This document shows positions 1 through 10,500 of a stretch of 24,108 nt of DNA, one piece after another; the first letter of the stretch is position 1, and every line of letters begins with the position of its first letter. The notes under the pieces were generated by a model that had not been told where the DNA came from, searched no databases, and saw only the letters and a list, made by a program, of their open reading frames with translations. This DNA is from Reticulitermes lucifugus (Eukaryota; Arthropoda; Insecta; Blattodea; Rhinotermitidae), in NCBI GenBank assembly GCA_026260175.1, contig JAKCWW010009306.1, positions 1 through 24,108 of the forward strand. Direction: 5' to 3'. The translations under genes were made by a program, and so were the position numbers.

Positions 1-2833
1 TCCCCTAATCTATTTAAGTCTGTCTGCAAATTTTCAATGTCATTACTATCGATTATCCTCCTGACATCTAACAGCACATGGGGGTGTTAATAAAACTTTG
101 CAAAATGTTATGTCGACTGCATTACAACAGAAAACATTCCTCAAACACACTGACAATTTACATACAATCACATGAATATGGTGGTGGTGATAATAAAGAT
201 GACGATGATGATGATAGGGTTATAGTATTAAAATAATGGGTTTTGAATCGCACAAACGCGTATATTGTGATTAAAATACGAGTACGATGCAATGGAACAG
301 AACAAAGTTTCATGTTGTATACTCTTATCTTGAAACAACGAGCTAATACTTCAAATTCTCCTTTTCAGACACACGACAGCCTAAGAAATAATCACCGTCA
401 CAGCGCGATAACGAAAGTTTCTCGTTCTTACTCGTATCTAACGGCAATAGTTACTTTCTTTACACCGTAGCACAAAAACACGGGCAACACTATTGCTAAC
501 GCCAGTACGAGTACAAACCGTCTTTTAGCACATAATATTCGTTACAAACGATTCCACGTTTTCATGCACAAATAATGTAAGTGCAGTGTCTTGCAATTCC
601 GTACACGACGCAAAATTTATTTTCAAAGCCACTTCTCAGCACACATGTCGACATAACCTTCGTCTTAACCCCCCGGCCCCCCAACCATAGTACCTGCCTT
701 ATGCGTTACGAGGAAATTGTATTGTCCTGCCATCTGGCACAGAAAATCTAAATACGCGCCCGTAAACCCGCCATTGTTTCTGTCACCATTCTAAAGATGT
801 CTCTGCACAGTTCACCACAACAAGCCAGGCGCAAAATATAAATTTATTTTGGCAAACATTCAGATTAAGAATGAAGATGCCTTATTTCATTGTTGAAAGT
901 ATTTTTTCCCCATAAAACGAGGTACTTCATTATTGAATACTATTAGTAAAAGGTACAGAATAGCGATTATAGGCAGAAAGTTGCATTCAAAAGTGTACGT
1001 ACATACAGGAGCAGGGTATATTATATTCGCGCCCAGCTTCAGGTTGATCTGGCCGACAGTTCGGACCTGTTGTCTGTACTAGACCACACCAAATAACCCA
1101 GGCGGTTGCGGCTTTAACCGTTTAATCGTTGAGTTGCCTATCTGTAGGCATATACTAGATAATCTGTGTTTAACCGTAAGTACTTTGCGCAGGGGCCGCA
1201 AGCACGTGGGGTGGCTGTTCTGGCTGGGCACACTTTTGTTCACAAATTTTACAAAAGCGAGTTCTTGTACTTGTACAGTTCCTTTGGCATAGAAAATTTC
1301 CTGCTTTCAATAACTCAAGTTTGAAAGTAGACGATAAATGCTTAATGAATTTCGCTATAGTTTTTCATTTATATGGCTGGGTAAAAACATGCAGTGAAGT
1401 GTAAACAAAATACTAAACGTACAAGTTGTGCTATACGTATTTCTACAGCCTTCCTTCTGTTCTCCATTTCAAACAAACACGTTCGTTGTTACTTTAAAGA
1501 GTATAACGTCGTTGCTTTTCTGTGTAATTAAACGGTTTGACGCTTTGAAGCACGAGGCTCATATAAAAAACACAAACTTCGGTTTTTCGCTCACCGAAAA
1601 CACGGGGCATCACCATAGAAGGACCAATTGCTTAATGCTGTTTGGGAGAATAATCGCGGCTTACTGAGGGAATAATGCACAATAAACAAATACAGAATGT
1701 GCACAAATTTCAAAACCTTACATGCTTAAATTTATTATTGGGTACCTACATTGCAAGAGGTGGAGCGAATTTCATTGTCTTTCGTACGGGTCAAACATGA
1801 GCCATATTTTAAATATCACTTATTTAAATTATGAGAAATGGTTCATCGTGCAGATGAAAGTTTATTTATCACATAGTGTAGACCTTACGTAGCGAAATAA
1901 TAGACACCGATAACGGACATGCTAAGTGAAGATCTGTATACGCATCTGCGCCAATCTCTAGCTTAACTCGACAAATATTACAAAGAGAAACTTGCCTGGA
2001 ACAAAAGTTATATGAAGAATTGAACATATTTTATGTCTGATACAGTTTTAAGATTGTTAAATGATAGGGATGGAAACGAACGGCATCGCTACGCTATGTG
2101 TACCTTTCTGTTGACTGTTGATGTAACTTTCTAATTTGCAGGTAATAAAGGGCGTCCCCCGTTTTCCGTGGTCCGTTGGTTCCAGAAAAGGCTAATTAGC
2201 CTGAATCCACTTTAAGAGATTTTTACACCACATAAATTTAATGTAAATGTGTGTTCATGTGGACCAGATCGGTATGCAAATAGAGTACTTTTACCATTTA
2301 CTTTTGAGTACTTACTATCATTCTGAGAAATTAACAAACTGAAGGATAGAAGAGCATATACTGCGCTGCAATATGGATGAGAGAAATGGGATTGCAGGTT
2401 TTCTGTTGGCAATTTGGTAACTGAGGGCTTTAGGTGTTCTATATGCAGAGAGGAAGAGAATGTATGCATCTACTCTTCAAATACTTGAAAACGCACAAAA
2501 GGATATAAGAACTTTGAACAGAAAATGTTAAATATAAATAAAAAAGAATAGTGCATAAGAAATTGACAGACTGTAATAAAGTAGTAGATTTCAGAAATAT
2601 AGGTAAAATTTTATATGAGGTAAACCATAAATGGGAAATCTAAAGGAAGAGAATAGAACAGTGGGTAGAGGAAGGAAATGAAGAATTATTGCAAATAGGG
2701 ACGAACAGATTGTAGATTACGGATCATAGTTAAATGGTATATGTCATAATTTGGAATACACTTCATAAAACTTGGTGTTAACCATCAGACGTTTGAAACA
2801 TCTACATGAGATTGAACAAATAAGTATTATTGT
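1..2833. other. Non-coding DNA, no recognised feature
   Basis: I see no gene, RNA or mobile element that I can support here. The few open frames are under 90 codons, have ordinary composition and match no family I know. Small items are an imperfect GAT/GGT-rich trinucleotide stretch near 181-215 and A+T-rich DNA throughout. A short C-rich patch sits near 668-685. Intron or intergenic DNA of an arthropod is the simplest reading. Confidence 0.5.
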
Positions 2834-2859
2834 ATTATTATTATTATTATTATTATTAA
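2833..2859. repeat. (TTA)n microsatellite
   Basis: An uninterrupted ATT/TTA trinucleotide run of about 26 bases. It gives poly-Leu in one plus frame and poly-Asn in a minus frame. Those homopolymers are what make two short overlapping frames look like proteins, and I do not regard either as a gene. Confidence 0.9.
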
Positions 2860-3662
2860 AGGATGAACGTATATATGATGTGTTACACTCACAGTGTTTG
2901 GCGTACAGAATAGATTCGCACATATACAAGTCTTTCAAGATATCGCAAGATGAAACGAAATATAATTCTGTGGTTGAAATTTGTTCCGTTCATGCTGCGG
3001 GGATATGTTCATTTTCAGACTACTTTCCTTCCTTACAGAAAACGAAGTACAGGCTTATGAAAACGGCATGCTTTCTACGTGTCCGTCTGTCATAAATTTG
3101 AATTTTAGAACAAGTTAGCCGATTTTCACGAAACTTAGTTTTAACATTATTCCATTATGATGGACCCTTACGTCACAGTCTAGTCATAAAAGGGTTGGCC
3201 TAATAGCGACATGATTGACGATGTGGGATTGACATTAGCGTCATTTAAATTAAGGCCCTAAAATAATGCAACAAATACATCTTGGAAACATATGCAACTC
3301 TTTTCACCCTTCACTATTTGCAACGTAAATAACAACTGTTGGCTATACATTTTCTTTGGCTTTCAACTGAATGGCTGTGAACAACAGATTATCGTAGCTA
3401 GGCAAATGGCTTTGGTAGAAGGTTACACGTGTGTAAATGTCGCATGTGAAATGCTGTTTATTACTCTACATGGTGATATAGCAAATGTCTCCGTCGTATC
3501 CGATAAACGTTTCGTCGCCTACGCAGTTTATCTCCACTTATTGGGTTAGTGGTTTCTTGACAACACATAATATTACGACAGCAGACCTATTGACTACAAA
3601 GTAGATGTAAGAAGTTCTGCTCGAACTGCTTATTATGGTACTGTCCTTTCACTGAATATAGC
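2860..3662. other. Non-coding DNA, no recognised feature
   Basis: A+T-rich sequence with short open frames on the plus strand that match no family I recognise and show no splice-site-bounded structure I can support. No repeats are evident until the 79-bp array begins. Confidence 0.45.
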
Positions 3663-3899
3663 AAGGAGGAAGATACCGAAACATGGAGAATCGGAGAATA
3701 TAGGCCTATTTGTTTGTCTGAATTACCAGACCACTGGTAATAAGGAGGATGAAACAGAAATATGGATAGTCGGAGAATATAGGGCTATTTAGTAGTCTGT
3801 ATTACCAGACCACTGGTAATAAGGAGGATGAGACCGAAACATGGTGAGTCGGTGAATATAGGCCTATTTAGTTGTCTGAATTATTCATACCGCTGGGAA
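3663..3899. repeat. 79-bp tandem repeat, three copies
   Basis: Three direct copies start at 3663, 3742 and 3821, giving an exact 79-bp period. Each begins with AAGGAGGA, continues through a GAAA.ATGG.GA.TCGG.GAATATAGG core and a CTATTT..T.GTCTG segment, and ends in TACC..ACTGGTAAT or a variant. In copies one and two the end forms a small hairpin with 8-base arms ATTACCAG / CTGGTAAT around a 4-base loop. Copy three has lost the hairpin. The copies differ by roughly 10 to 25 percent, so the array is not recent. No coding function is evident. Confidence 0.9.
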
Positions 3900-4734
3900 T
3901 ATGGGCGATGCCGTTCACGTGCGGAAGCATAATAAAAGTACCCACAGTTAGAATGGAATTCTCCAACCAAGACTTTTGTCAAATTCCGAGTTCAATGTCT
4001 ACATGGAATTAGAACGTATAGATTCCTCAGTTTCACAAAGGAGTCATATTAATCATAAATTCAGTAGATGTTATTGCAATGCGTAACTTCTAGTTCTCAG
4101 GTCCGCTGGTTAAGATTGCATTCTCATTGCATTCTTTGTTCAATGCTTCTCTGTTATTTCACACAAACTTACACACTTCTACATACTTCTTTTCCTCTGC
4201 TACACCAACAAGACACAAACACTTATAACTCTTCTCCACAGAGTTGGATATATTTTAATCGAGGTTCCTACGCACTGATTCATTATGCTTTGTGCACGTT
4301 TTCTACTGTAATTCAAATATTATTCTCCACTTGTCACCGTAAATTGAGAAAGTGCTGTGGTATATCTCTTAGCCTACTTTATGTTCTGGTGCCGATGTAG
4401 CGTCCATACACGCTCTGGGGCGCACCCAGCTTCCTATTCAACGGGAGTATTTCCCGTGAGTATAGCGGCCGAAGGGTGAAGTTAGCCAAAACTCTCCATC
4501 TATTTCCGAGGTTAAGAATGGGTGTAGCTACACCTCTACTGCACATATATCATATAGGCTATATGCCTTCATGGTGCGCACAGGAAAAATATTTGTCTAC
4601 TTTCCTTCCTAAGAAGGAAATAAATTGGCTTCTGATTTTACCACCCGTTCTGTGTACATTCCCGCATTTAAAATGGAATGAATATTGTGTCACTGTAACA
4701 CACCCAAACACCGTACTTATAAGTTTCTGAAATT
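3900..4734. other. Non-coding DNA, no recognised feature
   Basis: Two open frames of 84 and 110 codons lie on the plus strand, but their translations are compositionally ordinary, rich in Leu, His, Ser and Cys, and match no domain I know. No splice signals or repeats support them as exons. Confidence 0.4.
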
Positions 4735-4914
4735 ACTAACATTGTGGACACTAACATTGTAGGCACTAACATTGTGGACACTAACATTGTGGGCACTAAC
4801 ATTGTGGACACTAACATTGTGGGCACTAACATTGTGGACACTAACATAGTGGACACTAACATTGTGGACACTAACATTGTGGGCACTAACAGTGTGGACA
4901 CTAACATTGTGGAC
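4735..4914. repeat. 15-bp minisatellite, exactly 12 units
   Basis: Twelve contiguous 15-bp units of the form ACTAACATTGTGG(A/G)C fill exactly 180 bp. The penultimate base alternates A, G, A, G, A, G in units 1-6, then reads A, A, A, G, A, A in units 7-12. This suggests an older 30-bp dimer later disturbed by unequal exchange. Private changes are in unit 2 (GTAGGC), unit 8 (CATAGTGG) and unit 11 (CAGTGTGG). Because 15 is a multiple of three and the unit has no stop in several frames, it gives repetitive peptides on both strands (TNIVD/TNIVG on plus; TMLVS/TMLVP and HNVSV/HNVSA on minus). I take these as by-products of the repeat. Confidence 0.97.
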
Positions 4915-6485
4915 CACGAACTTGTGACGCGGAAGGACAATAGCGCCTAAAACGATGCAGGGTAAAATGCCTCAAAACTATGCCTTATTTATACAAAGAT
5001 AGTATTGATAACCAACTTTTACACAAATGATAAAATCCACTACTCAGACACCATTATACAAAACCAAACATGTTTCGATGCCTTTATGCATCATCTTCAG
5101 GTGGCGCTACATTTAAAAAAAACACTTAAAACACAATTAAAACGCTTAAAACACACAGCACAACTTCTAAATTGTCCATTAAAAATATTATCGTCCCGCC
5201 ACACAAGTTATTGCAGCATGTTGGTTTGTTGATGTTTATTGTTTGCTGATGAGTAACATTTCGTGGAAATGGAGTGTTGCAGAACACAAGCATCACACTC
5301 ACTGTGTAGCAAACGCGATATTTTTTAACGTAATATTGGTGTAGAATATAAAACAACAAGTTTGATGTGTAATTTTTATTTATGTTTGGGTTCAACGGCT
5401 TTAACTCACAAACATTGGAGCTACGCAAGTGAAATTTGCCACGGAGATAGAAAACACACAGACATATTGAGTATGAAATATTGTTTGTAAGCAGCCATAA
5501 ACGCGATACAGGCGCGGGCTTTCAGATTTAACGTACACAGAATCTGTAAGCATGCGACAAATATTCACAAAAATAAAGGAAAACAGATGTCCTATGTAGA
5601 ATAAAAAATCCATGGAACAGGAAAGTAGGCTTTGTGACTTTTGATAGGAACTGTTTTGCAATGACTCATAGCTTTCAGAAAGTCTTTGAGAGTACGTATG
5701 AGTTTAATTTTAGTCCTCAGTTTTCTTATCAAATAATCTTCGAAACGAATTTCTGCAGTATATGAAATTAATTAAATGTCATACTTCGTTGAAAATATGG
5801 ATTATAAGTAGATTGAATGATTGTTCAAGAAGTTTAACAAATCTGTATTCAGAAAGCATTATCGTCGTTTTCTGGGGTAGTGTAAGGAGAAGCTTTTTCG
5901 ATAAAACTGAACTCAAAAGGCACAAAACTGCACAGCACTGGTTAGAATATTATATATTCCGAAGTCATGCTGCAGACGTCCATGTAATATGTGAGAATCC
6001 TCAGGCCCATAAATGCAAACCACCTCGGAACTCTTGTATACAGCCCGATTTAGGAGGTATAGGTAGAGAAGAAGACGTCCCTGTTTCTACTTTAGCATTA
6101 AACGATGAAGTCACAGCGGAGAATGGAGATTAAGTCCACACAATTTTAGCTTCCGAATAAATGTAAGTAAGCATTCAGGCTCAAGCTCCGACCGCTTCAC
6201 CGGCAGCGAAGGAGCTACAGGTAGTCATTTAGTATGAGGCTGCCTGGTTCCCAGAAAGGGTCAGGACGGTGTGGAGAAGAGCAAAGTCTCTTAACCTTGC
6301 CAGGAATGGAATCAGTATCGGTCGTCCAGCTCGTAGCCTATTCTATGTATCAACTGAGGTAATCCTGACTTAGGAGGAGTCTGCAGACTTCGTTGTTACG
6401 CTAATCAATGCTTTTGATTTTCAAAAGATTTATTCGGAAGGACCCAGGTCAGGAAGTTTGTGGAGTTACGGCAGGTTGAAAGCAA
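4915..6485. other. Non-coding DNA; only a hammerhead-like core noted
   Basis: I see no gene I can support. A 123-codon plus-strand frame at 5762-6133 has no domain I recognise. The one structured element is a short hammerhead-like core on the minus strand around 5072-5104, listed separately. The rest is A+T-rich sequence without clear repeats. Confidence 0.4.
5037..5104 (-). ncRNA. Hammerhead-ribozyme-like core (weak)
   Basis: Read on the minus strand, the segment shows CCAC (stem I, 5101-5104), CUGAAGA fitting the CUGANGA core (5094-5100), one unpaired U, a 5-bp stem GAUGC...GCAUC with a 6-base loop (5077-5092), then GAAAC (5072-5076). Further on comes UA followed by GUGG (5037-5042), which could close stem I. 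This is the order of a hammerhead, and Penelope-like retroelements are known to carry such motifs in their terminal repeats. Against it, stem I is only 4 bp, one base lies unpaired before stem II, and I cannot find a good stem III. No GIY-YIG or Penelope reverse transcriptase reading frame is visible nearby. Confidence 0.2.
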
Positions 6486-6782
6486 GTGACCGTTACGTTA
6501 AACGCCAGGACGAAGAAGCACTAACAGATGATTGCAACGTGACAGTTACGTCAACTGGCACGATGTACACCGGCTAACAGCCGTCTAAAGCGTGACCGTT
6601 ATATTACTCGGAGGGATGGACAGACGTCTACAGTGTGACAGTTACATGAAATGGCACGATTGACATGCACCAACAGACATCTAGTGTTACTGTCCCATAA
6701 ACCAGCATGATGGACACGTGCTAATAGAAGCCTACAGAGTGTCCGTTACGTAAAGCGACGCGATTGACATCCGTTAGTGAAA
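6486..6782. repeat. Degenerate ~53-bp tandem array, about six copies
   Basis: Six diverged copies start near 6486, 6539, 6592, 6635, 6684 and 6739 (spacings 53, 53, 43, 49 and 55). Each carries a GTGAC(A/C)GTTACGT-like head, a GGCACGATTGACA-like middle and an AACAGAC.TCTA-like tail. Copies 1-2 and copy 4 are clearest; copies 3 and 5 have deletions or substitutions and copy 6 is partial. The array was found by eye from the recurring head motif. It has no long open frame. A perfect palindrome begins about 50 bp after its end. Confidence 0.75.
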
Positions 6783-6835
6783 CATTCTTACTCAGAATCG
6801 GGTGAGGAAGTTGACAGATTCTTTTTCAGTCGTCT

Positions 6836-6891
6836 TGTATGCTTCGGAAGATTCCGTTGGCTGAAGCCAACGGAATCTTCCGAAGCATACA
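6836..6891. repeat. Perfect inverted repeat, 27-bp arms, 2-base spacer
   Basis: The left arm 6836-6862 begins TGTATGCTTCGGAAG and the right arm 6865-6891 ends CTTCCGAAGCATACA. The arms are exact reverse complements over 27 bp with only GA between them. The match stops abruptly on both outer sides. As DNA it could extrude a cruciform; as RNA it would be a long, tight hairpin. It could also be a fold-back artefact of library construction or assembly, since natural perfect palindromes this tight tend to be unstable. No TA or other target duplication flanks it in an obvious way. Confidence 0.95.
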
Positions 6892-7148
6892 TCCTGACTT
6901 CAGTAGGATAACAGCAAAGCAATTACCTACGAACACGTGACTTTCTTTCTAGCAACTGTATCAAGCGTTATCAGGAAGAATGCGTTGTGGAATGTTACGT
7001 TCTAAAAGATACGTAGCGCGTCCAGAAAATGAGAACCGATTGGTTGCACGTATTTTTTAAAAACTTTTAAAAGTATCTTTAACGTAACACGTTGGTACCC
7101 ACATTAAACTACTTCTCCACATAGTCGGCATGTAAATTAAGGTAACTC
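6892..7148. other. Spacer before mariner relic
   Basis: Short A+T-rich spacer without recognisable coding or repeat content. If the neighbouring mariner relic has a 3' terminal inverted repeat it should be here, but I could not identify one by eye. Confidence 0.35.
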
Positions 7149-7497
7149 TCATGTCGTGGGGCCCGCTTTTGTATAACTTCGTCGATAAAGGTCGCCGCCA
7201 AGACGTTCATCCAGTCCTGCACAACGTTTCTTGTCTCTCAGAATTTGGCTGGATAAAAACTTCTTGAGGTGGAGAAACAAGTGATCAGCACTTGGTGCAA
7301 GTTCGGAACCGTATGGGGGAAGCTCGAAAATTTCCCACTTGAAATGTTGAGGCTCCAACTTCGTTCCTCGTCATGCGCATTAATCATGCCTTCCTTGAAC
7401 AACAAACACCATTTCCTCACATTCCCTTCGTTCATTGCGCCTTCACCTCACACTTCAACATTATGCTTGTTAATTTCCAGCAGATGAACATTTTTAG
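7149..7497 (-). pseudogene. mariner-family transposase relic, internally deleted
   Basis: Minus-strand frames give two pieces of a mariner-type (IS630/Tc1/mariner, SETMAR-like) transposase. The N-terminal piece, from about 7490 to 7366, reads through a helix-turn-helix end with NEGNVRKWCLLFKEG and HDEERS, a hallmark of the mariner DNA-binding domain. The C-terminal piece, from about 7358 to 7240, reads WEIFELPPYGSELAPS followed by DHLFLHLKKF, the box around the third catalytic Asp of the DD34D triad. The pieces abut, so the central part of the protein with the first two catalytic acids is missing. A stop (EV*GEG) interrupts the N-terminal part and a frameshift separates the pieces. A full mariner transposase is about 345 residues; roughly 110 remain here. 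It cannot encode an active enzyme. Confidence 0.75.
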
Positions 7498-8918
7498 CGT
7501 TTAAAAATCGTATCACCATCCACACTTCACAGGTAGCGAGCGGGGTATTCCGTCCGGACCTGCGAATCGCTGTTACATTACGCTGTTACGTTGCGGCAGA
7601 ATGCTCAAGTCTGGACGCGTCCCGTATTAGGGTAAACTTGTTGCTGCGCTGTTGCTATGCCATGAAGGCTGACTGGAAAATGGACATGTAGTTACATGCT
7701 TTCTTAACCTCGGAATAAGATGCAGTGACTGGCTTCAAGCCCACGCCCTTTTCTCGCGGGAGGAAGAGCCGGTTACCCATCGGACATATGACTAAGGGTT
7801 ACTGAAAGTCTGGATGTGTCCTTGTCGGAAATCAAACTTCGGTTGTACAGCCTGTAATAAAGATGGAGCTATAGCGTTCTCTTTATTTTGGTATTGTTAT
7901 TATGTACATAGGAAAGCAGAACGTAAAGAAGACGATACAGTCATAATGTCCTTCACATGCTTTCAGGTTCACAAAAAGGCAAACCTAGGAAAGTGGAGAA
8001 CAGAGAAATATCCCTCCTAAACCTGAAGTCTAATTGGAACTACAGGGTAATTAACTTAAAACTGGGAGATTGTGTGAAAAGATATGTGGCTAATGAAGGA
8101 AAAAAACATGTTTTAAGACAAACATCCATAAAAAGTAATTAAAATCTTTCAAAATGTAACATATAAGCGCAGCTTTGAGATTTGGGGTTCTCACGGCGGT
8201 GGCTATGAAGAGTATGGTCTCCTGGGTCGTCACGCCTTATACTTGTTTGGATAAGTACCAAAGATTCAGAGAAAACTGGTGTCTGCCTTTTCGGCTCAGA
8301 AACGTTGTCACTTCCTAATAGTATATCTAGTTGAATGGCAGAATTCTTACTGAATAATGAAACAGAAAACACGTAAATTTTGTTTAATGACCCTGTCAAT
8401 TGCTAAGATTAGAAAAAGTAGCTTCGGTGGTCAAAGAAAATATAAATATGGAGCATTGGTGGAATGTTACTTGCGGGATAAGATCGAAGTGCTCCGAGAA
8501 AAACCTGTCCCAGTGCCACTTTGTCAGCCACAAATCCCACACTGACTCTCCTGGGAAAAGAGAGGCGACTACCTGCCTAAACAATTGCAGGGTCAGCATT
8601 AAAAACAAAATAGAACGAAATAACATTGGCGTTACGTAATGTTGTATCCCAATATTTCTGCATTTCTCTGGAAGGACAAAGGAAAATTATGAATCTTTCA
8701 GGCAGAACAGCCAGTATAAGAAAGAGATTTTAAAATAGGAGCTCCCAGCTAAGAAGTCGTACAATATTAGGTAATGGTGGTCTTGAACATTTAAATCACA
8801 GATAAGGTCGTTAGATTATTAGTTCTTGTTGTTTGTTTGTTTTTTAAAACAGAGTTCCAAATGTTGGCCCTGGAATGGTTAACATAGGATCAACCCGCAA
8901 GTACACACTCGTTTCTAC
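7498..8918. other. Non-coding DNA, no firm feature
   Basis: No gene I can support. A plus-strand segment at 8186-8237 translates as GSHGGGYEEYGLLGRHA, which I vaguely associate with a dispersed insect repeat, but I cannot name it. The other open frames are short and overlap on both strands without recognisable motifs. Confidence 0.35.
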
Positions 8919-9307
8919 CTAGTGTGTCTATTGGGCTACCCCGAAAATAGTCGTATTTATCTAGTGTGTCTACTGGGCTAATCTCGAATACAGTTTCATT
9001 TGTCTAGTGTGTGTACTGGGCTAATCCCGAAAATAGTAATGTCTATCTGGTCTACCGGGCTAATATCGAATACAGTCTTGTCTGTCTAGTGTGTATACTG
9101 GGCTCATCCCGAAAATAGTCGTGTCCCTGTAATGTCTCCACTGGACTAATCTCTTACCCGTTTCGTGTGTCTACATTGCTAAACCCAAAAAAAGGTCGTA
9201 TTCATCTAGTAAGTCTACCGAAATAATCTCGAATAGTCTTACCTGTCTAGTGTGTACACTGGGCTATCCCCGAAAATAGTCGTATTTATCTAGTGTGTCC
9301 ACTGGAC
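8919..9307. repeat. 43-bp minisatellite, left block, A/B alternating
   Basis: About nine units with a period of 39-46 bp, each starting CTAGTGTGT.TACTGGGCTA or a variant. Two unit types alternate. Type B continues with CCCGAAAATAGTCGT and ends TTTAT or similar. Type A continues with ATCTCGAATACAGTCT and ends ATCTGT. Units start at 8919 (B), 8961 (A), 9004 (B), 9047 (A) and 9086 (B), and the pattern continues to the transposon. The effective higher-order unit is therefore a dimer of about 86 bp. Divergence between same-type units is modest. No coding potential is seen. Confidence 0.9.
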
Positions 9308-9309
9308 TA
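9308..9309. repeat. TA target-site duplication, left
   Basis: The TA immediately before the CAGTCACC terminus matches the TA at 10501-10502 after the other end. TA duplication is the rule for Tc1/mariner/pogo elements. Confidence 0.8.
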
Positions 9310-10500
9310 CAGTCACCTCTGTTATAGCGTACCCTCGGGGGTGTCCTACAAAGATCCGTTATAACCGAGGTCCGGTTAAATTACGTATTAAAATAACATT
9401 GAAATAAATACGGTTTACTTTATTTCAGTTTTATTGCTTATGGGCATGATCGATATATTTTGAACATCAAAAAGGACATATTACACATTATTATTTTTCG
9501 TTTTAAAAGCCAGTTCTATTCATTTGCTTCGTGGAGCTTGATAATCGCCTTTGCAAGCCCTTCTCAATAGAGAACAGATTTCTCGCCAAAACCACGTGCG
9601 TGATAGTACTGAGTAAAGATCTTGAAAGCTCTCAGAGATTTATTTGCCGTGACAATTGGGCGTTCTCTTTCTAACTCACAAGTACCGATTTCGATTTCAT
9701 TATCACTGCCATACATTACGGCATGAGCAGACATAGCAGCAGCAATGTCACGATCGGTAGGAAACTACGAAACTGCTGTGTTATTTATCAACAGAGACGG
9801 AGTCATAAAAGTCGAATCCCTCAGGATTGCAAACAGCGCTTCAGTGCATCCCAGTCGCTTTTATCAGAGTCAGAGTTTGCGAAATCTGATGAATCATCCG
9901 CCTTATCTACTTCATTCCTCTCATCATCATTAAGGAAATCTGCGCTACTTGAAACAGATCACAGCGAACCAACTGACACGGCTGCATACTCTCTCGACTG
10001 AACAACAATGCAGGCAACTGTCTCACATCCTACGCATGAACAACAGCAGCAGAGCTCACAAGTAGCCCACGTCATGTGATACCCGTGTGCCGTGATAAGC
10101 GAAACCAAAATCGCAGCAGGAGGTCGAAATATTTACAGTACGTACGCTGTTTACCTACGAGATAAGCACATATTTGATTGCGTGGCCATTGATAATTCCC
10201 CTTGGCCTCTGTGGGTAAGAAATGATATCAAATTACGTATCCAATCTTCATGAGTCTGACGAGTGAGCCCTCTGTGCGCGAACACACTTTAACCATTGTG
10301 AACTGTCCATTATTTTGCCAAAAACGGTATAGCGGAGGGAAATTAACTATTACGGAACGTCGAACAAATCCGATGTAACTGAAGATCCGATATATGAGAG
10401 ACCGGTGTAACCGAGGTAGTTACTGTGATAAAGCTTAGGGAAACGGCCGCGAATAAAAACGATCCGTTATAACCAAGGCCGGTATAACCGAGGTTGACTG
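9310..10500 (-). mobile_element. Tigger/pogo-like DNA transposon, 1,191 bp, deleted
   Basis: The left end reads CAGTCACCTCTGTTATA and the inverted right end reads CAGTCAACCTCGGTTATA, imperfect TIRs matching at 16 of 18 positions with one gap. TA dinucleotides flank both ends. A subterminal motif GATCCGTTATAACC(G/A)AGG occurs in the same orientation at 9353 and 10461, and further (T)AACCGAGG copies lie near 10,400-10,430. The interior holds only a degraded C-terminal piece of a Tigger-type transposase on the minus strand. The element is much shorter than an autonomous Tigger (2.4-2.8 kb), so it is an internally deleted copy. It sits inside the 43-bp minisatellite; joining the flanks at TA restores a near-normal type A unit, so the array predates the insertion. 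Confidence 0.85.
9516..9960 (-). pseudogene. Tigger-type transposase C-terminal remnant
   Basis: Read on the minus strand from about 9960 downward, the segment gives an acidic linker with ADDSSDFANSDSDKSDWDAL, then after a frame change GFDFYDSVSVDK, then DRDIAAAMSAH, and finally SLRAFKIFTQYYHARGFGEK and KAIIKLHEANE before a stop at 9516-9518. The order matches the C-terminus of Tigger/jerky-like transposases: an acidic stretch, a DF.DYVSVDED-like segment, a DEDIVAAV-like segment, and a closing helix with AL..L..Y....G. At least three in-frame stops and frame changes interrupt it. The CENP-B-like DNA-binding and DDE domains are absent. The family assignment is by recognition of this pattern, so it is moderate. 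Confidence 0.55.

Noticed and set aside
4668..4950. Repetitive pentapeptide proteins on both strands
   Set aside because: They are direct translations of the 15-bp minisatellite, open on both strands because the unit is a multiple of three without stops. No flanking domain, signal peptide or conservation argument supports a gene.
5762..6133. 123-codon plus-strand frame
   Set aside because: It is the longest frame in its region, but no domain, splice signal or family resemblance is seen. Acidic C-terminal composition alone is not enough.
8186..8237. GSHGGGYEEYGLLGRHA segment as part of a known repeat or gene
   Set aside because: It seems faintly familiar from insect repeats, but I could not name the family, and the frame is short. 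Kept only as a note.
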